In this document: piece after piece, positions 8,374-16,099 of the stretch
Layout: each line of letters starts with the position of its first letter
How positions within the stretch are numbered: the stretch's first letter is position 1
From: Bradyrhizobium sp. OK095
GTDB lineage: Bacteria > Pseudomonadota > Alphaproteobacteria > Rhizobiales > Xanthobacteraceae
Reading direction: 5' to 3'
DNA length: 64,000 nt
Assembly: GCF_900109945.1 (NCBI RefSeq)
Contig: NZ_FOBX01000009.1
Coordinates: 124,001 to 188,000, forward strand
Notes under the pieces: generated by a model
The model's database searches: none
Told to the model about the DNA's origin: nothing
Seen by the model: only the letters and a program-made list of their open reading frames with translations
Translations under genes and position numbers: made by a program

Positions 8374-8928
8374 ATGATCGACAGCAAGGAGGCGTCCGCA
8401 GCGCTGGCCGATATCGACGACATCGTCCAGCGCGTGAAGCAATCGCAGCTCTACGAGCTGGCGAGCCTCGCGGCCGTCTGGTGGGGCATCGTGGTGTTCG
8501 CAGGCAATCTCGTGACCTGGCTCTGGCCGATCTACGCGGTCTACGCCTGGGTGGCCGTGGACGTTCTCGGTGTCGCCGGTCTGGTTGCGCTCCGCCTGCT
8601 CAATCCGCCGCATCACCCCCATGGGGCCGGCTTCGATGTCAGGCTGCTCCTGGTGTTCGTCCTGTTCTTCGCGTTCGGCTACCTCTGCACCAACGTTCTC
8701 GGTCATTTCGGCCCGCGCCAGCTCGGCGCATTCTGGCCGATCTACTTCATGCTGTTTTATGCGCTGGCCGGTCTTTGGTTCGGCTACGCGTTCGTGGCAA
8801 TCGGGCTCGGCATCACAGCACTGACGCTGATCGGTTTCTTCACCATCGGCGAGGCATTCCCGCTCTGGATGGCCTTCGTCAACGGCGGCGGCCTGATCGT
8901 CGGCGGCCTCTGGATGCGGCGGATCTGA
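8374..8928 (+). CDS. polytopic membrane protein of unknown function
   Basis: A 184-residue protein with a soluble N-terminal helix (about 1-30, DDIVQRVKQSQLYELASL) followed by about five hydrophobic segments (about 32-50, 52-75, 88-107, 118-140, 145-178). No catalytic motif is recognised. Its stop overlaps the ATG of a winged-helix regulator by one base (TGATG), so the two are coupled and probably act together, the membrane protein perhaps being the target of the regulator. An AAAGGGA Shine-Dalgarno precedes the ATG. Confidence 0.75.
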   Translation: MIDSKEASAALADIDDIVQRVKQSQLYELASLAAVWWGIVVFAGNLVTWLWPIYAVYAWVAVDVLGVAGLVALRLLNPPHHPHGAGFDVRLLLVFVLFFAFGYLCTNVLGHFGPRQLGAFWPIYFMLFYALAGLWFGYAFVAIGLGITALTLIGFFTIGEAFPLWMAFVNGGGLIVGGLWMRRI

Positions 8929-9227
8929 TGGCCGAGCTCGACGACATCATCCACCAGCCGCTGCGGCTGAAGATCATGGCGGCGCTGAATGCGTTGCCGG
9001 TCTCCGCTGGCCTGGAGTTCTCGCGACTGAAGAAGCTCACCGGCGCCACCGACGGCAATCTCGGTGCGCATATCGAGACCTTGGCCAAGGCCGGCTACGT
9101 CTCGGTGGACAAGGCCTTCGTCGGCAAGAAGCCGCAGACTACGGTCACTGCGACGGCGGCCGGCCGCGGCGCCTTCGCGCGGCATGTCGCGACGTTGCAG
9201 GAGATCATTGCGGGGAAGCAAGTTTAG
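8928..9227 (+). CDS. winged-helix transcriptional regulator (HTH_34-like)
   Basis: A 99-residue single-domain winged helix. The first helix IIHQPLRLKIMAALNALP, the recognition helix region ATDGNLGAHIETLAKAGYVS and the wing VGKKPQTTVTATAAGRGAF match the small MarR/ArsR-like regulators often paired with a membrane protein gene. It overlaps the upstream membrane-protein gene by one base, so autoregulation of the pair is likely but not shown. It is the last ordinary chromosomal gene before the island. Confidence 0.85.
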   Translation: MAELDDIIHQPLRLKIMAALNALPVSAGLEFSRLKKLTGATDGNLGAHIETLAKAGYVSVDKAFVGKKPQTTVTATAAGRGAFARHVATLQEIIAGKQV

Positions 9228-9598
9228 GCCCGTTGGCGAGACTGGTGCAAGCGACCACCATTCAAGAAATGGCGGCCCCCTTGGAGCCTCTGGGACAGTT
9301 ATCCGCCGATCCACTTACAAGCGATTTTCTTGCCAAATATTTGTTGCTCCTTCCATATCCGCTCCGCCGAGACGAAAATTCTGGGCTGTTGCACACGATG
9401 TTGGATGTTTTTGTTGGACGAAAATCGTCCGAAACTACTATGGGAACCGTAAGCACGCTGAACCATTTCGAGGGGGCGGGTCTTCGCAGTGGCCTGCCTC
9501 GCCCCTACTCAACTCGAAAGCGCAACTGGAAGCTGTTATCTTCCGCCCTCTTGCGCGGGACCCCTGGTGCGTCCCCGATTTTTAGCGGAGCCCCGGCG
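9228..9598. other. 371-base stretch without a supported gene, left edge of island
   Basis: Composition changes here: 9300-9480 is AT-richer than the flanks. An open frame from TTG 9233 runs into the protease gene, but its first 122 codons show no domain, no ribosome-binding site and poor coding character. I read this stretch as non-coding or as a remnant at an insertion boundary. No direct repeat, integrase or IS end was seen. Confidence 0.5.
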
Positions 9599-10456
9599 TT
9601 GTCCCAGGAAGTCACGATCAAGATCGATGATTCATTCACCGGTCCCGTATGCGACTACAGCGTGGGCTTCCTGAAGTTCGGACGCCAGGGCAATCATGAG
9701 ACCGCGACACCCATGGGCACCGGCACCTTCGTCAAGCTCGGCAAGCTGTACGGCATCCTAACCGCGGGCCATGTCCTGAAAGAGCTTGAGCCGAATGAAA
9801 CGGTCGGCCTTGTGCGTTTTCCGAGCATACAGCCCGCGCTACAGAACCGGCGGCTGAACCTCGCCCACACCAAACGCGTAGTGGACTGGAACGGAAAGGA
9901 ATGCGACGCGCCCGACCTCGCTTTCGTGTCCCTACCTGAGGTCGACGCACGTGATCTCGAGGCCAAGGGGGGCATCTTCTACAACCTTGGCCTGCCGCGC
10001 GAATTCAAGGCCGGGACCGAAGGGCATCGCATGGGCACATGCTATGCGCTCGTCGGCGTTGTTGGCGAATGGACCGAGGACGGCGCAGCGGCCTTCCTCA
10101 AAGGAAAAAAGATCGACGTCGGCGGCCTCTTCGGCTCCGCCAAGACCGTCCGGCCATTCAAGGAGGACGGCAAGGATCTTGTCGAGATCGAGGTCAGCTA
10201 TGAAACCGGTCCTCGGGTCCCGAAAAGCTATGGCGGAGTGAGCGGCGGAGCCTTGTGGGAGCTGCATGTGGAGTTGGACCTCGCGGGCAAGGTCGTCGCC
10301 GTCAACAAGAAGCTGTACGGCGTCGCGTTCCGAGAGTCGGGTGACAAGAAGCGCGTGACGGCCAATGGCGCGTCCCTGATCGACGCCATCGTCAAAAACG
10401 AGATCATTCCTAGCTGGCCCGAAGCCGATCCCGAAGCACCCATGAAGCAGGCTTGA
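9599..10456 (+). CDS. trypsin-like serine protease
   Basis: Read from TTG 9599 this is a 285-residue chymotrypsin-fold protease. The catalytic triad is visible: H58 in LTAGHVL, D106 in APDLAFV, S215 in GGVSGGALW. There is no signal peptide, so it acts in the cytoplasm. TTG 9599 is preferred to more distant starts (9233, 9270, 9397, 9439) because GGAG at 9587-9590 sits 8 bases upstream and the conserved fold begins just after. The next gene begins 3 bases later. Trypsin-like proteases coupled to nuclease-like partners occur in bacterial defence loci, but this pair matches no named system that I recognise. Confidence 0.8.
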   Translation: MSQEVTIKIDDSFTGPVCDYSVGFLKFGRQGNHETATPMGTGTFVKLGKLYGILTAGHVLKELEPNETVGLVRFPSIQPALQNRRLNLAHTKRVVDWNGKECDAPDLAFVSLPEVDARDLEAKGGIFYNLGLPREFKAGTEGHRMGTCYALVGVVGEWTEDGAAAFLKGKKIDVGGLFGSAKTVRPFKEDGKDLVEIEVSYETGPRVPKSYGGVSGGALWELHVELDLAGKVVAVNKKLYGVAFRESGDKKRVTANGASLIDAIVKNEIIPSWPEADPEAPMKQA

Positions 10457-10459
10457 GAG

Positions 10460-11155
10460 ATGGATATCGCTGCCGCAGCCGCGGCCTTGCAGAAATTCAG
10501 CGGGAGCGGCCTCACAGGGGCACTCGCACGGATCGAGGACGAACTGAAAGGCGCGACCCGGGCGGCATCCCTCGCCGCCCTCTCCTCGTCCGGCGATGAG
10601 AAGCAGGCGCTCGCCGCGGCCGCCTCGCTCAAGCGGGTGGCAGGCCAGGTGAACACGGCGATCCATGCGCTGGGGATCATGCTCTGCCTTCCGCACATTC
10701 TGGAGGACGGAGAGATCGTCGAGTACGTGTCGCTCGGCGCGGGCAATACCGGAAGGCCGTTCGACCTTGAGACCAACCTCCGCGTCGCCGAGTTCAAATT
10801 CATTCACTGGCAAGGCACCGCCGAGACAATTCGGCAGAATTCGGTCTTCAAGGACTTTTTTCTGCTGTCGGACCATCTAACGCCCAAGCGCAAATGCCTA
10901 TATGTGCTCGGCACCGAATACCCGCTGAAATTCTTTCGGGCGAAGCGTGCCATCACAAGCGTGCTCAGCAAGAACGAGGCGGTCCGCGATCAGTTTCGCG
11001 CGCGCTTTGGCGACCGCTACACGCGTGTGCACGAATACTACGCCGACCACAAGGATGCGGTGGTGATCGAGGATGTTTCCATGTGGCTGCCTGAGCTGAT
11101 TGACGACAATCTGGCGGACAACAGTCAGTCCGGCGTGCTCGAGGAAGAGCAATAG
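10460..11155 (+). CDS. protease-linked protein with possible PD-(D/E)XK nuclease core
   Basis: A 231-residue protein. Residues 1-70 are Ala-rich and helical. Then comes GRPFD102LE followed by VAE111FK113F, which has the D-x8-ExK spacing of PD-(D/E)XK nucleases, and a conserved-looking stretch QNSVFKDFFLLSDHL with strand KRKCLYVLG. The nuclease assignment is inference from this pattern. The gene starts 3 bases after the trypsin-like protease and is clearly its partner; it could be the target or substrate that the protease cleaves. The C terminus is acidic (VLEEEQ). No membrane segment. Confidence 0.65.
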   Translation: MDIAAAAAALQKFSGSGLTGALARIEDELKGATRAASLAALSSSGDEKQALAAAASLKRVAGQVNTAIHALGIMLCLPHILEDGEIVEYVSLGAGNTGRPFDLETNLRVAEFKFIHWQGTAETIRQNSVFKDFFLLSDHLTPKRKCLYVLGTEYPLKFFRAKRAITSVLSKNEAVRDQFRARFGDRYTRVHEYYADHKDAVVIEDVSMWLPELIDDNLADNSQSGVLEEEQ

Positions 11156-11430
11156 GAACGCATGGCATCCGCCGTCACGATCTTTTGGATCAAGGCGCAA
11201 GATTCGCAGGGGATTCTTGCTTACGTCTATCTCCGGCGTGTCCGGAGCTCAGCGTCAAAGCCCAACACAGGCGGTCTAAATCCGTCGCGCCTTAGGCGTC
11301 TGGCGGATATTCTTCTGCCCGCCTCCGAAGGACAGGGTGCACGCCATCGCAGCCGGGCGTCTGGCAGCGACCATCAGCATCCAAGGGATTCTTGCGAGAG
11401 CAACGTGGGCACACCCACCCGTCGATGCGA
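11156..11430. other. stretch without a supported gene between convergent island operons
   Basis: Nothing convincing is coded on either strand. A 99-codon frame starts at 11162 with a weak AGGAA site but has no recognisable content. An 11-base direct repeat GGGATTCTTGC occurs at 11210-11220 and 11385-11395, and GGCGTCTGGC at 11295-11304 and 11356-11365. This may be degraded coding sequence. Confidence 0.4.
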
Positions 11431-11673
11431 TCAGTATTGTTGTGCATGTCTGTGTCTCTGATGCTCGGAGCGCAGTCTCCTTTTCAAGAAGTATGCATGA
11501 GCCGCACCGGAATCGATTAGATCGAACGCCTTCATTTTTGCTTCGAGCACTGATCCGAACTGGAGTTTCCCAACAGTGCCGTTCATACGAAGCTTGTAGT
11601 TTGTCCCATCGGGAACGATGGAAAGCGCAACGCCTTTTTGAACGATTGATGCCGAGCCGGACTTGCCCGCAGA
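11431..11673 (-). pseudogene. 80-codon frame in phase directly after the HNH amber stop
   Basis: Reading on past the TAG of the HNH gene (11674-11676) gives 80 more open codons in the same frame before TGA at 11431-11433. The translation looks protein-like, for example VALSIVPDGTNYKLRMNG and FGSVLEAKMKAFDLIDSG. There is no ATG, GTG or TTG in this frame before ATG 11586, so it is either a severed C-terminal domain of the HNH protein, a readthrough extension, or a separate small gene starting at 11586 (51 residues). No domain recognised. Confidence 0.4.
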
Positions 11674-12126
11674 CTACCGATTGGAGAAAAGGAAGCGAGT
11701 GCGACGCTTGACGTGTCTCATTTGGTTGGTCGCAAAATCACTGGAGGTCAGATGGTCACAGCAGACTTCCCCGACCTCCATTGTTCCCCACCTCGCGTGA
11801 TAGACGGGGAAGACGTAGCGAATTGCAGTCCCACATAGCTCGCACTCGCCGTCGAGACCGCCAAGATCATTGTAGTCACCGAAATGCTCCCATCCGGATG
11901 GCGGCATGATCTTTCCATGCTCTTGCGCGTGACAGCCTTTGCAGAGGGCCTCACATGCTTCGTGTGGGTACTGCCAAGGCAGGCGATTCGGTAGGTAGAT
12001 GTTGTGATGAACCTGAATCGTCACTCCATCATCGGGACCTCGTTGGCACCGATTGCAGACGCCATCATGGAGGCGAATGACTTCAGTCCGAAACGCACGC
12101 CATTCGGGTCGGTTGTAATGCTTCAT
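11674..12126 (-). CDS. HNH endonuclease-like protein with second zinc site
   Basis: A 150-residue protein. The HNH core is C24-x2-C27, then VHHN (H40, H41), then LC62-x2-C65-H-x3-H70, the layout of HNH nucleases with a structural zinc site. A second CxxC module follows (C95-x2-C98 ... C122-C123-x-H125). HNH proteins of this size occur as restriction or mobile-element endonucleases. It lies on the minus strand downstream of the DUF559-like gene in the island. It ends in an amber stop followed by 80 more in-phase codons. Catalytic activity is inferred only. Confidence 0.8.
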   Translation of the reverse strand: MKHYNRPEWRAFRTEVIRLHDGVCNRCQRGPDDGVTIQVHHNIYLPNRLPWQYPHEACEALCKGCHAQEHGKIMPPSGWEHFGDYNDLGGLDGECELCGTAIRYVFPVYHARWGTMEVGEVCCDHLTSSDFATNQMRHVKRRTRFLFSNR

Positions 12127-12285
12127 CGGATTGACCGCCGCGAATAGACTGGCAGTTTAACAGGACGGAACGCGAATTGCGGTGATAGTGCAACAAACGG
12201 GGGCAAACTGATGCTTTGGCTTTGGAATTTAGTGCACTGTCATCGTAATTTTTTCTTTGGATCAGCCCTTTGTATTTTCTCAAGC
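12127..12285 (-). promoter_or_regulatory. AT-rich gap upstream of the HNH gene
   Basis: A 159-base gap with AT-rich sequence, including the palindrome AGTGCACT (12231-12238). It probably holds the promoter of the HNH gene or the end of the DUF559-like transcript. No clear -35/-10 pair could be set. Confidence 0.3.
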
Positions 12286-12840
12286 CTACCAATCGGGTTC
12301 ATAGCTACGAAGGGGAGGATGCCGTTTGATGCCTGCGGCGTCGAGCAAGTCGCATTGTGCCTGCGTCAGCTGGGCTGGTCGCATAAAGCGCATCGTCTGC
12401 AATATCTTCGCGAGGCAATCGTCTGGCGCACAATGTATTTCAGAGCCGATAAAACGAAGTAGCACGATCCCCTTCGATGCAGCCAGCTTGCTCTTCTTGG
12501 CATCATTCTGACGCTGCTCAGGGCTGCTATGGAAGTCCTTACCGTCACACTCGACGATGATCATGGGAAACGGCCGCCCTTTGCGGGAAATCGCTAGATC
12601 GTAGATATACCGATCCAAAAAGTACCGAGGCTGGCATGTCAAAGTTTCGTCCCCCACGACCCGCAACGCCTTCCTGATCCTCACACCAAGCGAGACCTCA
12701 ATTGGGGAATCGCAACCCGGCCCAATCTCTCGTGCCATGGCTGCAAAATCGACAGCTTCAGCAAGACACGCTGAGAACGGCTTGAAGCCTGTCGCGGTCA
12801 GTTCGTCAGTATCGCTGCTATCGAAATACTCCATGTTCAT
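12286..12840 (-). CDS. DUF559/Vsr-like PD-(D/E)XK endonuclease
   Basis: A 184-residue protein with the marks of the DUF559 / very-short-patch-repair-like nuclease group: SPIE48 at the start of the fold, D81 in YIYDLAI, E97-C-D99-G and the following FHSSPEQRQND, then the strand VLLRFIGSEIH. These supply the metal-binding D...ExD core. ATG 12840 is chosen because it overlaps the stop of the upstream gene (ATGA), so the two are coupled. Function could be DNA repair or defence. Context with HNH and protease genes favours defence, by inference. Confidence 0.8.
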   Translation of the reverse strand: MNMEYFDSSDTDELTATGFKPFSACLAEAVDFAAMAREIGPGCDSPIEVSLGVRIRKALRVVGDETLTCQPRYFLDRYIYDLAISRKGRPFPMIIVECDGKDFHSSPEQRQNDAKKSKLAASKGIVLLRFIGSEIHCAPDDCLAKILQTMRFMRPAQLTQAQCDLLDAAGIKRHPPLRSYEPDW

Positions 12841-13265
12841 GCAGGCTCCGCGTTGAGGTAAGTCCAAGCCGACGTGGTACCCTCGCCGCTCTCAGCGCAC
12901 AGCTTGACGAGGCGGCGCAACTGACGCTTGCGTACGGTTCGAGCTTGACGACAATGTAGATCAACGACGAAATCGCTATCTTCCTCGGGGAAGTCGAGGT
13001 GATAATGATGGCAAATGCAAACCATCGTCACCACGCTCAGACCGTCGTACCCGGCGAAAGATTCCGAGTAAGAATCAATCTCAGCGAGCTTTAGGCGCTC
13101 TCTTTCACTTGGCGCATAGGCATCTGACTTGCGGGCCATCGCCCCAAGCCATTCCCATTCCCAATCTGTCCAGTCGTTGTCGGGGAGTTGCTGCAACCGG
13201 GCAGCAAGTTCACGAAAGAATGCGATGTCCTTCGCCTTCTCCGCGACGTTGGAAATCATTCCCAT
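12837..13265 (-). CDS. unknown partner of the DUF559-like nuclease
   Basis: A 142-residue protein, read from ATG 13265, that I do not recognise. It is acidic and Trp-rich near residue 33 (DNDWTDWEWEWLGAM), with a basic C-terminal helix RQARTVRKRQLRRLVKLC. It is coupled to the nuclease gene by a 4-base overlap, so it is probably a cofactor, inhibitor or specificity subunit. A GGGG Shine-Dalgarno lies 8 bases before ATG 13265. The frame is open back to GTG 13301, and a protein-like stretch continues upstream in another frame, so the true N terminus could be longer if there is a frameshift. Confidence 0.55.
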   Translation of the reverse strand: MGMISNVAEKAKDIAFFRELAARLQQLPDNDWTDWEWEWLGAMARKSDAYAPSERERLKLAEIDSYSESFAGYDGLSVVTMVCICHHYHLDFPEEDSDFVVDLHCRQARTVRKRQLRRLVKLCAESGEGTTSAWTYLNAEPA

Positions 13266-13301
13266 CAAGCAGGCCCCATAGGTTCGGAACCAACTCAACA
13301 C

Positions 13302-13768
13302 GCGTATAACTTGGGGATAGGATCAGATTCGCGAACTTCTGAGAACTAGAGAACCGCAGAATCAACTGCGAATCCGCTTGCTTGTTGGTCAAGTGCTTTA
13401 TTTTACAGATCATAGGCAATTCTCCACAGCACCGCTTGCACTCTGGAACTGAACGCATGTGGTTGATTAGGGCTTGGGGAAGCGCTGTAATTTGATACCG
13501 AGCGTCTTCGCTTTGGGCGACCGCCCTTTGGTCATTCGTGATTGGGTGGGGACGCTGGTAGCTTCGGCAATGTTCGCTAATTCGGCGAAAGCGGAGATAA
13601 ATTCCGGAGCGTCGCCAACCGTGCTGCGCATGGTGCGGCCAAACGAATTCCTGGCTCGCGCCTAAGCGCCGCGCCCCGGAATGACAGGGAATGGAGGCCG
13701 TTTCCCCTTGAGCCCCACCCCGATTCATGCGACCTCCGCCCCAGCAAACCCCTCATTTCGAGCCTTCG
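13302..13768. other. right edge of island and purD upstream region
   Basis: No firm gene. On the minus strand a frame from ATG 13458 codes a Cys-containing segment (PECKRCCGELPMICK) that leads towards, but is out of phase with, the gene at 13265. Around 13660-13690 lies a short element of the GCGCCCCGG type also seen at 55230 and 59366, which marks the return to ordinary chromosome. The purD promoter should lie within the last 100 bases; no clear boxes were found. Confidence 0.4.
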
Positions 13769-15052
13769 ATGCACATTCTCCTGCTTGGTTCCGGCGGCCG
13801 CGAACATGCCCTGGCGTGGAAGATCGCAGCCTCTCCCCTGGTGACCAAACTCTGGTGCGCGCCGGGCAATGTCGGGATCGCCCGCGAGGCGGAGTGCGTG
13901 GCGCTCGATGTCGCCGACCATGCTGCCGTGATCGACTTCTGCAAGCAGAACGCGGTCGAGCTCGTCGTGGTCGGTCCGGAGACGCCGCTGGCGGCCGGCA
14001 TCGTCGATGATCTCACCGCCGCCGGCATCAAGGCGTTCGGGCCAAACAAAATTCCCGCCCAGCTCGAAAGCTCCAAGGGGTTTACCAAGGCGCTGTGCAC
14101 CGAATTCGGCATTCCGACCGGCGCCTACAAGCGCTTCACCAACGCCGATGATGCGCGTGCTTACGTGCAGAGCCAGGGCGCGCCGATCGTGGTGAAGGCC
14201 GATGGCCTCGCCGCCGGCAAAGGCGTCGTCGTTGCCAAGACCGTGCGCGAGGCCGAGGACGCCATCGCCATGATGTTCGAGGGCGCCTTTGGCGAGGCCG
14301 GCGCCGAGGTCGTGATCGAGGAATTTCTGCCGGGCCGCGAGATCAGCTTCTTCGCGCTGTGCGACGGCGAGACCGCGATTCCGCTGGCGTCCGCGCAGGA
14401 CCACAAGCGCGTGTTCGACCACGATGTCGGCCCGAACACCGGCGGCATGGGCGCCTATTCGCCGACGCCGCTGGTGACGCCGGCGATCCACGACACGATC
14501 ATGGCAAAAATCATTCTGCCGACGGTATCAGGCATGAAGCAGCGCGGCACGCCGTTCCGCGGCATTCTCTACGCCGGCATCATGCTGACCACGCAGGGCC
14601 CAAAACTGTTCGAGTTCAACGTCCGCTTCGGCGATCCCGAGTGCCAGGTGCTGATGCTGCGCATGATGTCGGACATCGTGCCGGCGTTCCTCGCCTCCTG
14701 CGACGGGCAGCTGAAGAACTTTGACCTTCGCTGGTATCCGGAATCCGCGCTGACCGTGGTGATGGCAGCAAAAGGCTATCCCGGCGACTACCAGAAGGGC
14801 ACGCGGATCGAGGGGCTCGATGACGCCGCTGGGGTCGACACCGTCGAGATCTTCCATGCCGGCACGGTTGCGAAGGATGGTGCCACCCTCGCCAATGGCG
14901 GCCGCGTGCTCAATGTCTGCGCGCTCGGCAAGACAGTGACGGAGGCGCAGGCGCGCGCCTATCAGGCCGTCGACCGGATCAGCTGGCCGGAGGGTTTTTG
15001 CCGCCGCGATATCGGCTGGCAGGCGGTGGAAGCCGAGAAGGCGCGGGGCTGA
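13769..15052 (+). CDS. purD: phosphoribosylamine-glycine ligase
   Basis: A 427-residue ATP-grasp enzyme that joins glycine to 5-phosphoribosylamine in purine synthesis. MHILLLGSGGREHALAWK opens the N domain, VKADGLAAGKGVV (about 142) is the ATP-grasp loop, HDVGPNTGGMGAYSPTPL (about 217) and FNVRFGDPECQ (about 285) carry the metal and substrate sites. ATG 13769 is preferred to an upstream in-frame ATG at 13727 because the conserved N terminus begins there. Full length. The gene stands alone; it is the first core gene to the right of the island. Confidence 0.97.
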   Translation: MHILLLGSGGREHALAWKIAASPLVTKLWCAPGNVGIAREAECVALDVADHAAVIDFCKQNAVELVVVGPETPLAAGIVDDLTAAGIKAFGPNKIPAQLESSKGFTKALCTEFGIPTGAYKRFTNADDARAYVQSQGAPIVVKADGLAAGKGVVVAKTVREAEDAIAMMFEGAFGEAGAEVVIEEFLPGREISFFALCDGETAIPLASAQDHKRVFDHDVGPNTGGMGAYSPTPLVTPAIHDTIMAKIILPTVSGMKQRGTPFRGILYAGIMLTTQGPKLFEFNVRFGDPECQVLMLRMMSDIVPAFLASCDGQLKNFDLRWYPESALTVVMAAKGYPGDYQKGTRIEGLDDAAGVDTVEIFHAGTVAKDGATLANGGRVLNVCALGKTVTEAQARAYQAVDRISWPEGFCRRDIGWQAVEAEKARG

Positions 15053-15193
15053 CAGGGTTTTTCCGGCTGCGGGCGCAAGGGGGCGGCGGCCCCGCCGGCA
15101 TTTTGGGATTCTTCAAGCGGGGCTTGAACTTAGCTACTGTGCATGGGGTTGTTTCGACATTCGTCGTTGCGGCACCCTCACGTAGGAGGAACC

Positions 15194-16099
15194 ATGTCCG
15201 ATCTCGCCGACCTCTATCCGGGCTTCGCCTCGGAATGGATCAACACCTCCTTCGGCCGCATCTTCGCCCGCGTCGGCGGCAATGGCCCGCCGCTGCTGCT
15301 GCTGCACGGCTTCTCCGAGACCAACGTGATGTGGCATCGCGTGGCGCCGCAACTGGCCGACAAGTTCACGCTGATCATCGCCGATTTGCCGGGCTATGGC
15401 TGGTCCGACATGCCCGACAGCGATGCGCAGCACATCCCCTACAGCAAGCGCGCGATGGCCAAGGCCATGGTCGAGGCGATGGAGCAACTCGGCCACGTCC
15501 ACTTCGCGCTCGCCGGCCACGACCGCGGCGGCCGCGTCTCCTATCGTCTGGCGCTCGATCATCCCGGCCGGCTATCAAAACTTGCCGTGCTCGATATCCT
15601 GCCGACCTATAATTACTGGGAACGGATGAACCGCGCCTATGCGCTAAAAATCTATCACTGGACGTTTCTCGCCCAGCCCGCGCCGCTGCCGGAGACGTTG
15701 ATCTCAGGCAATGGCGAGTTCTTCCTGCGCTTCAAGATGGCGAGCCAGACCAAGTCGAAGACGCTCGATGCGATCGACCCGCGCGCGCTCGAACACTACA
15801 TCGCCCCGTTCCGCGATCCCGCCCGCGTGCACGCGATGTGCGAGGACTACCGCGCCGGCGCGTATTTCGACTACGACCTCGACAAGGCCGATTTCGAAGC
15901 CGGCAAGAAGATCACGGTGCCGATGCTGGCCCTGTGGGGTGGCGTCGGCATTGCCCAGGCGGCGGCGACGCCGCTCGACACCTGGAAGCAATGGGCCACG
16001 AACGTGGACGGCATGCCGGTGGATTCCGGGCACTTCCTGACGGAAGAGAATCCGGATGTGACCGCGAAGGCGCTGCGCGAGTTCTTCCTCGCGCCTTAG
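15194..16099 (+). CDS. fluoroacetate dehalogenase-like hydrolase
   Basis: A 301-residue alpha/beta hydrolase that resembles the structurally studied R. palustris fluoroacetate dehalogenase (RPA1163) over its whole length, as I recall that sequence. Every catalytic position falls at the same number: nucleophile D110 and halide-site R111/R114 (GHDRGGRV), acid D134, fluoride pocket H155-W156 and Y219, and base H280. The Asp nucleophile separates it from ordinary serine hydrolases. It should cleave the C-F or C-Cl bond of haloacetates to glycolate. AGGAGG precedes ATG 15194. It is convergent with tadA, overlapping by 4 bases. The true substrate is untested. Confidence 0.88.
   Translation: MSDLADLYPGFASEWINTSFGRIFARVGGNGPPLLLLHGFSETNVMWHRVAPQLADKFTLIIADLPGYGWSDMPDSDAQHIPYSKRAMAKAMVEAMEQLGHVHFALAGHDRGGRVSYRLALDHPGRLSKLAVLDILPTYNYWERMNRAYALKIYHWTFLAQPAPLPETLISGNGEFFLRFKMASQTKSKTLDAIDPRALEHYIAPFRDPARVHAMCEDYRAGAYFDYDLDKADFEAGKKITVPMLALWGGVGIAQAAATPLDTWKQWATNVDGMPVDSGHFLTEENPDVTAKALREFFLAP

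Noticed and set aside
9233..9598. 122-residue N-terminal extension of the protease
   Set aside because: No domain or ribosome site; the fold starts after TTG 9599.
11162..11461. 99-codon frame after the protease operon
   Set aside because: Weak ribosome site and no protein-like content; overlaps small direct repeats.
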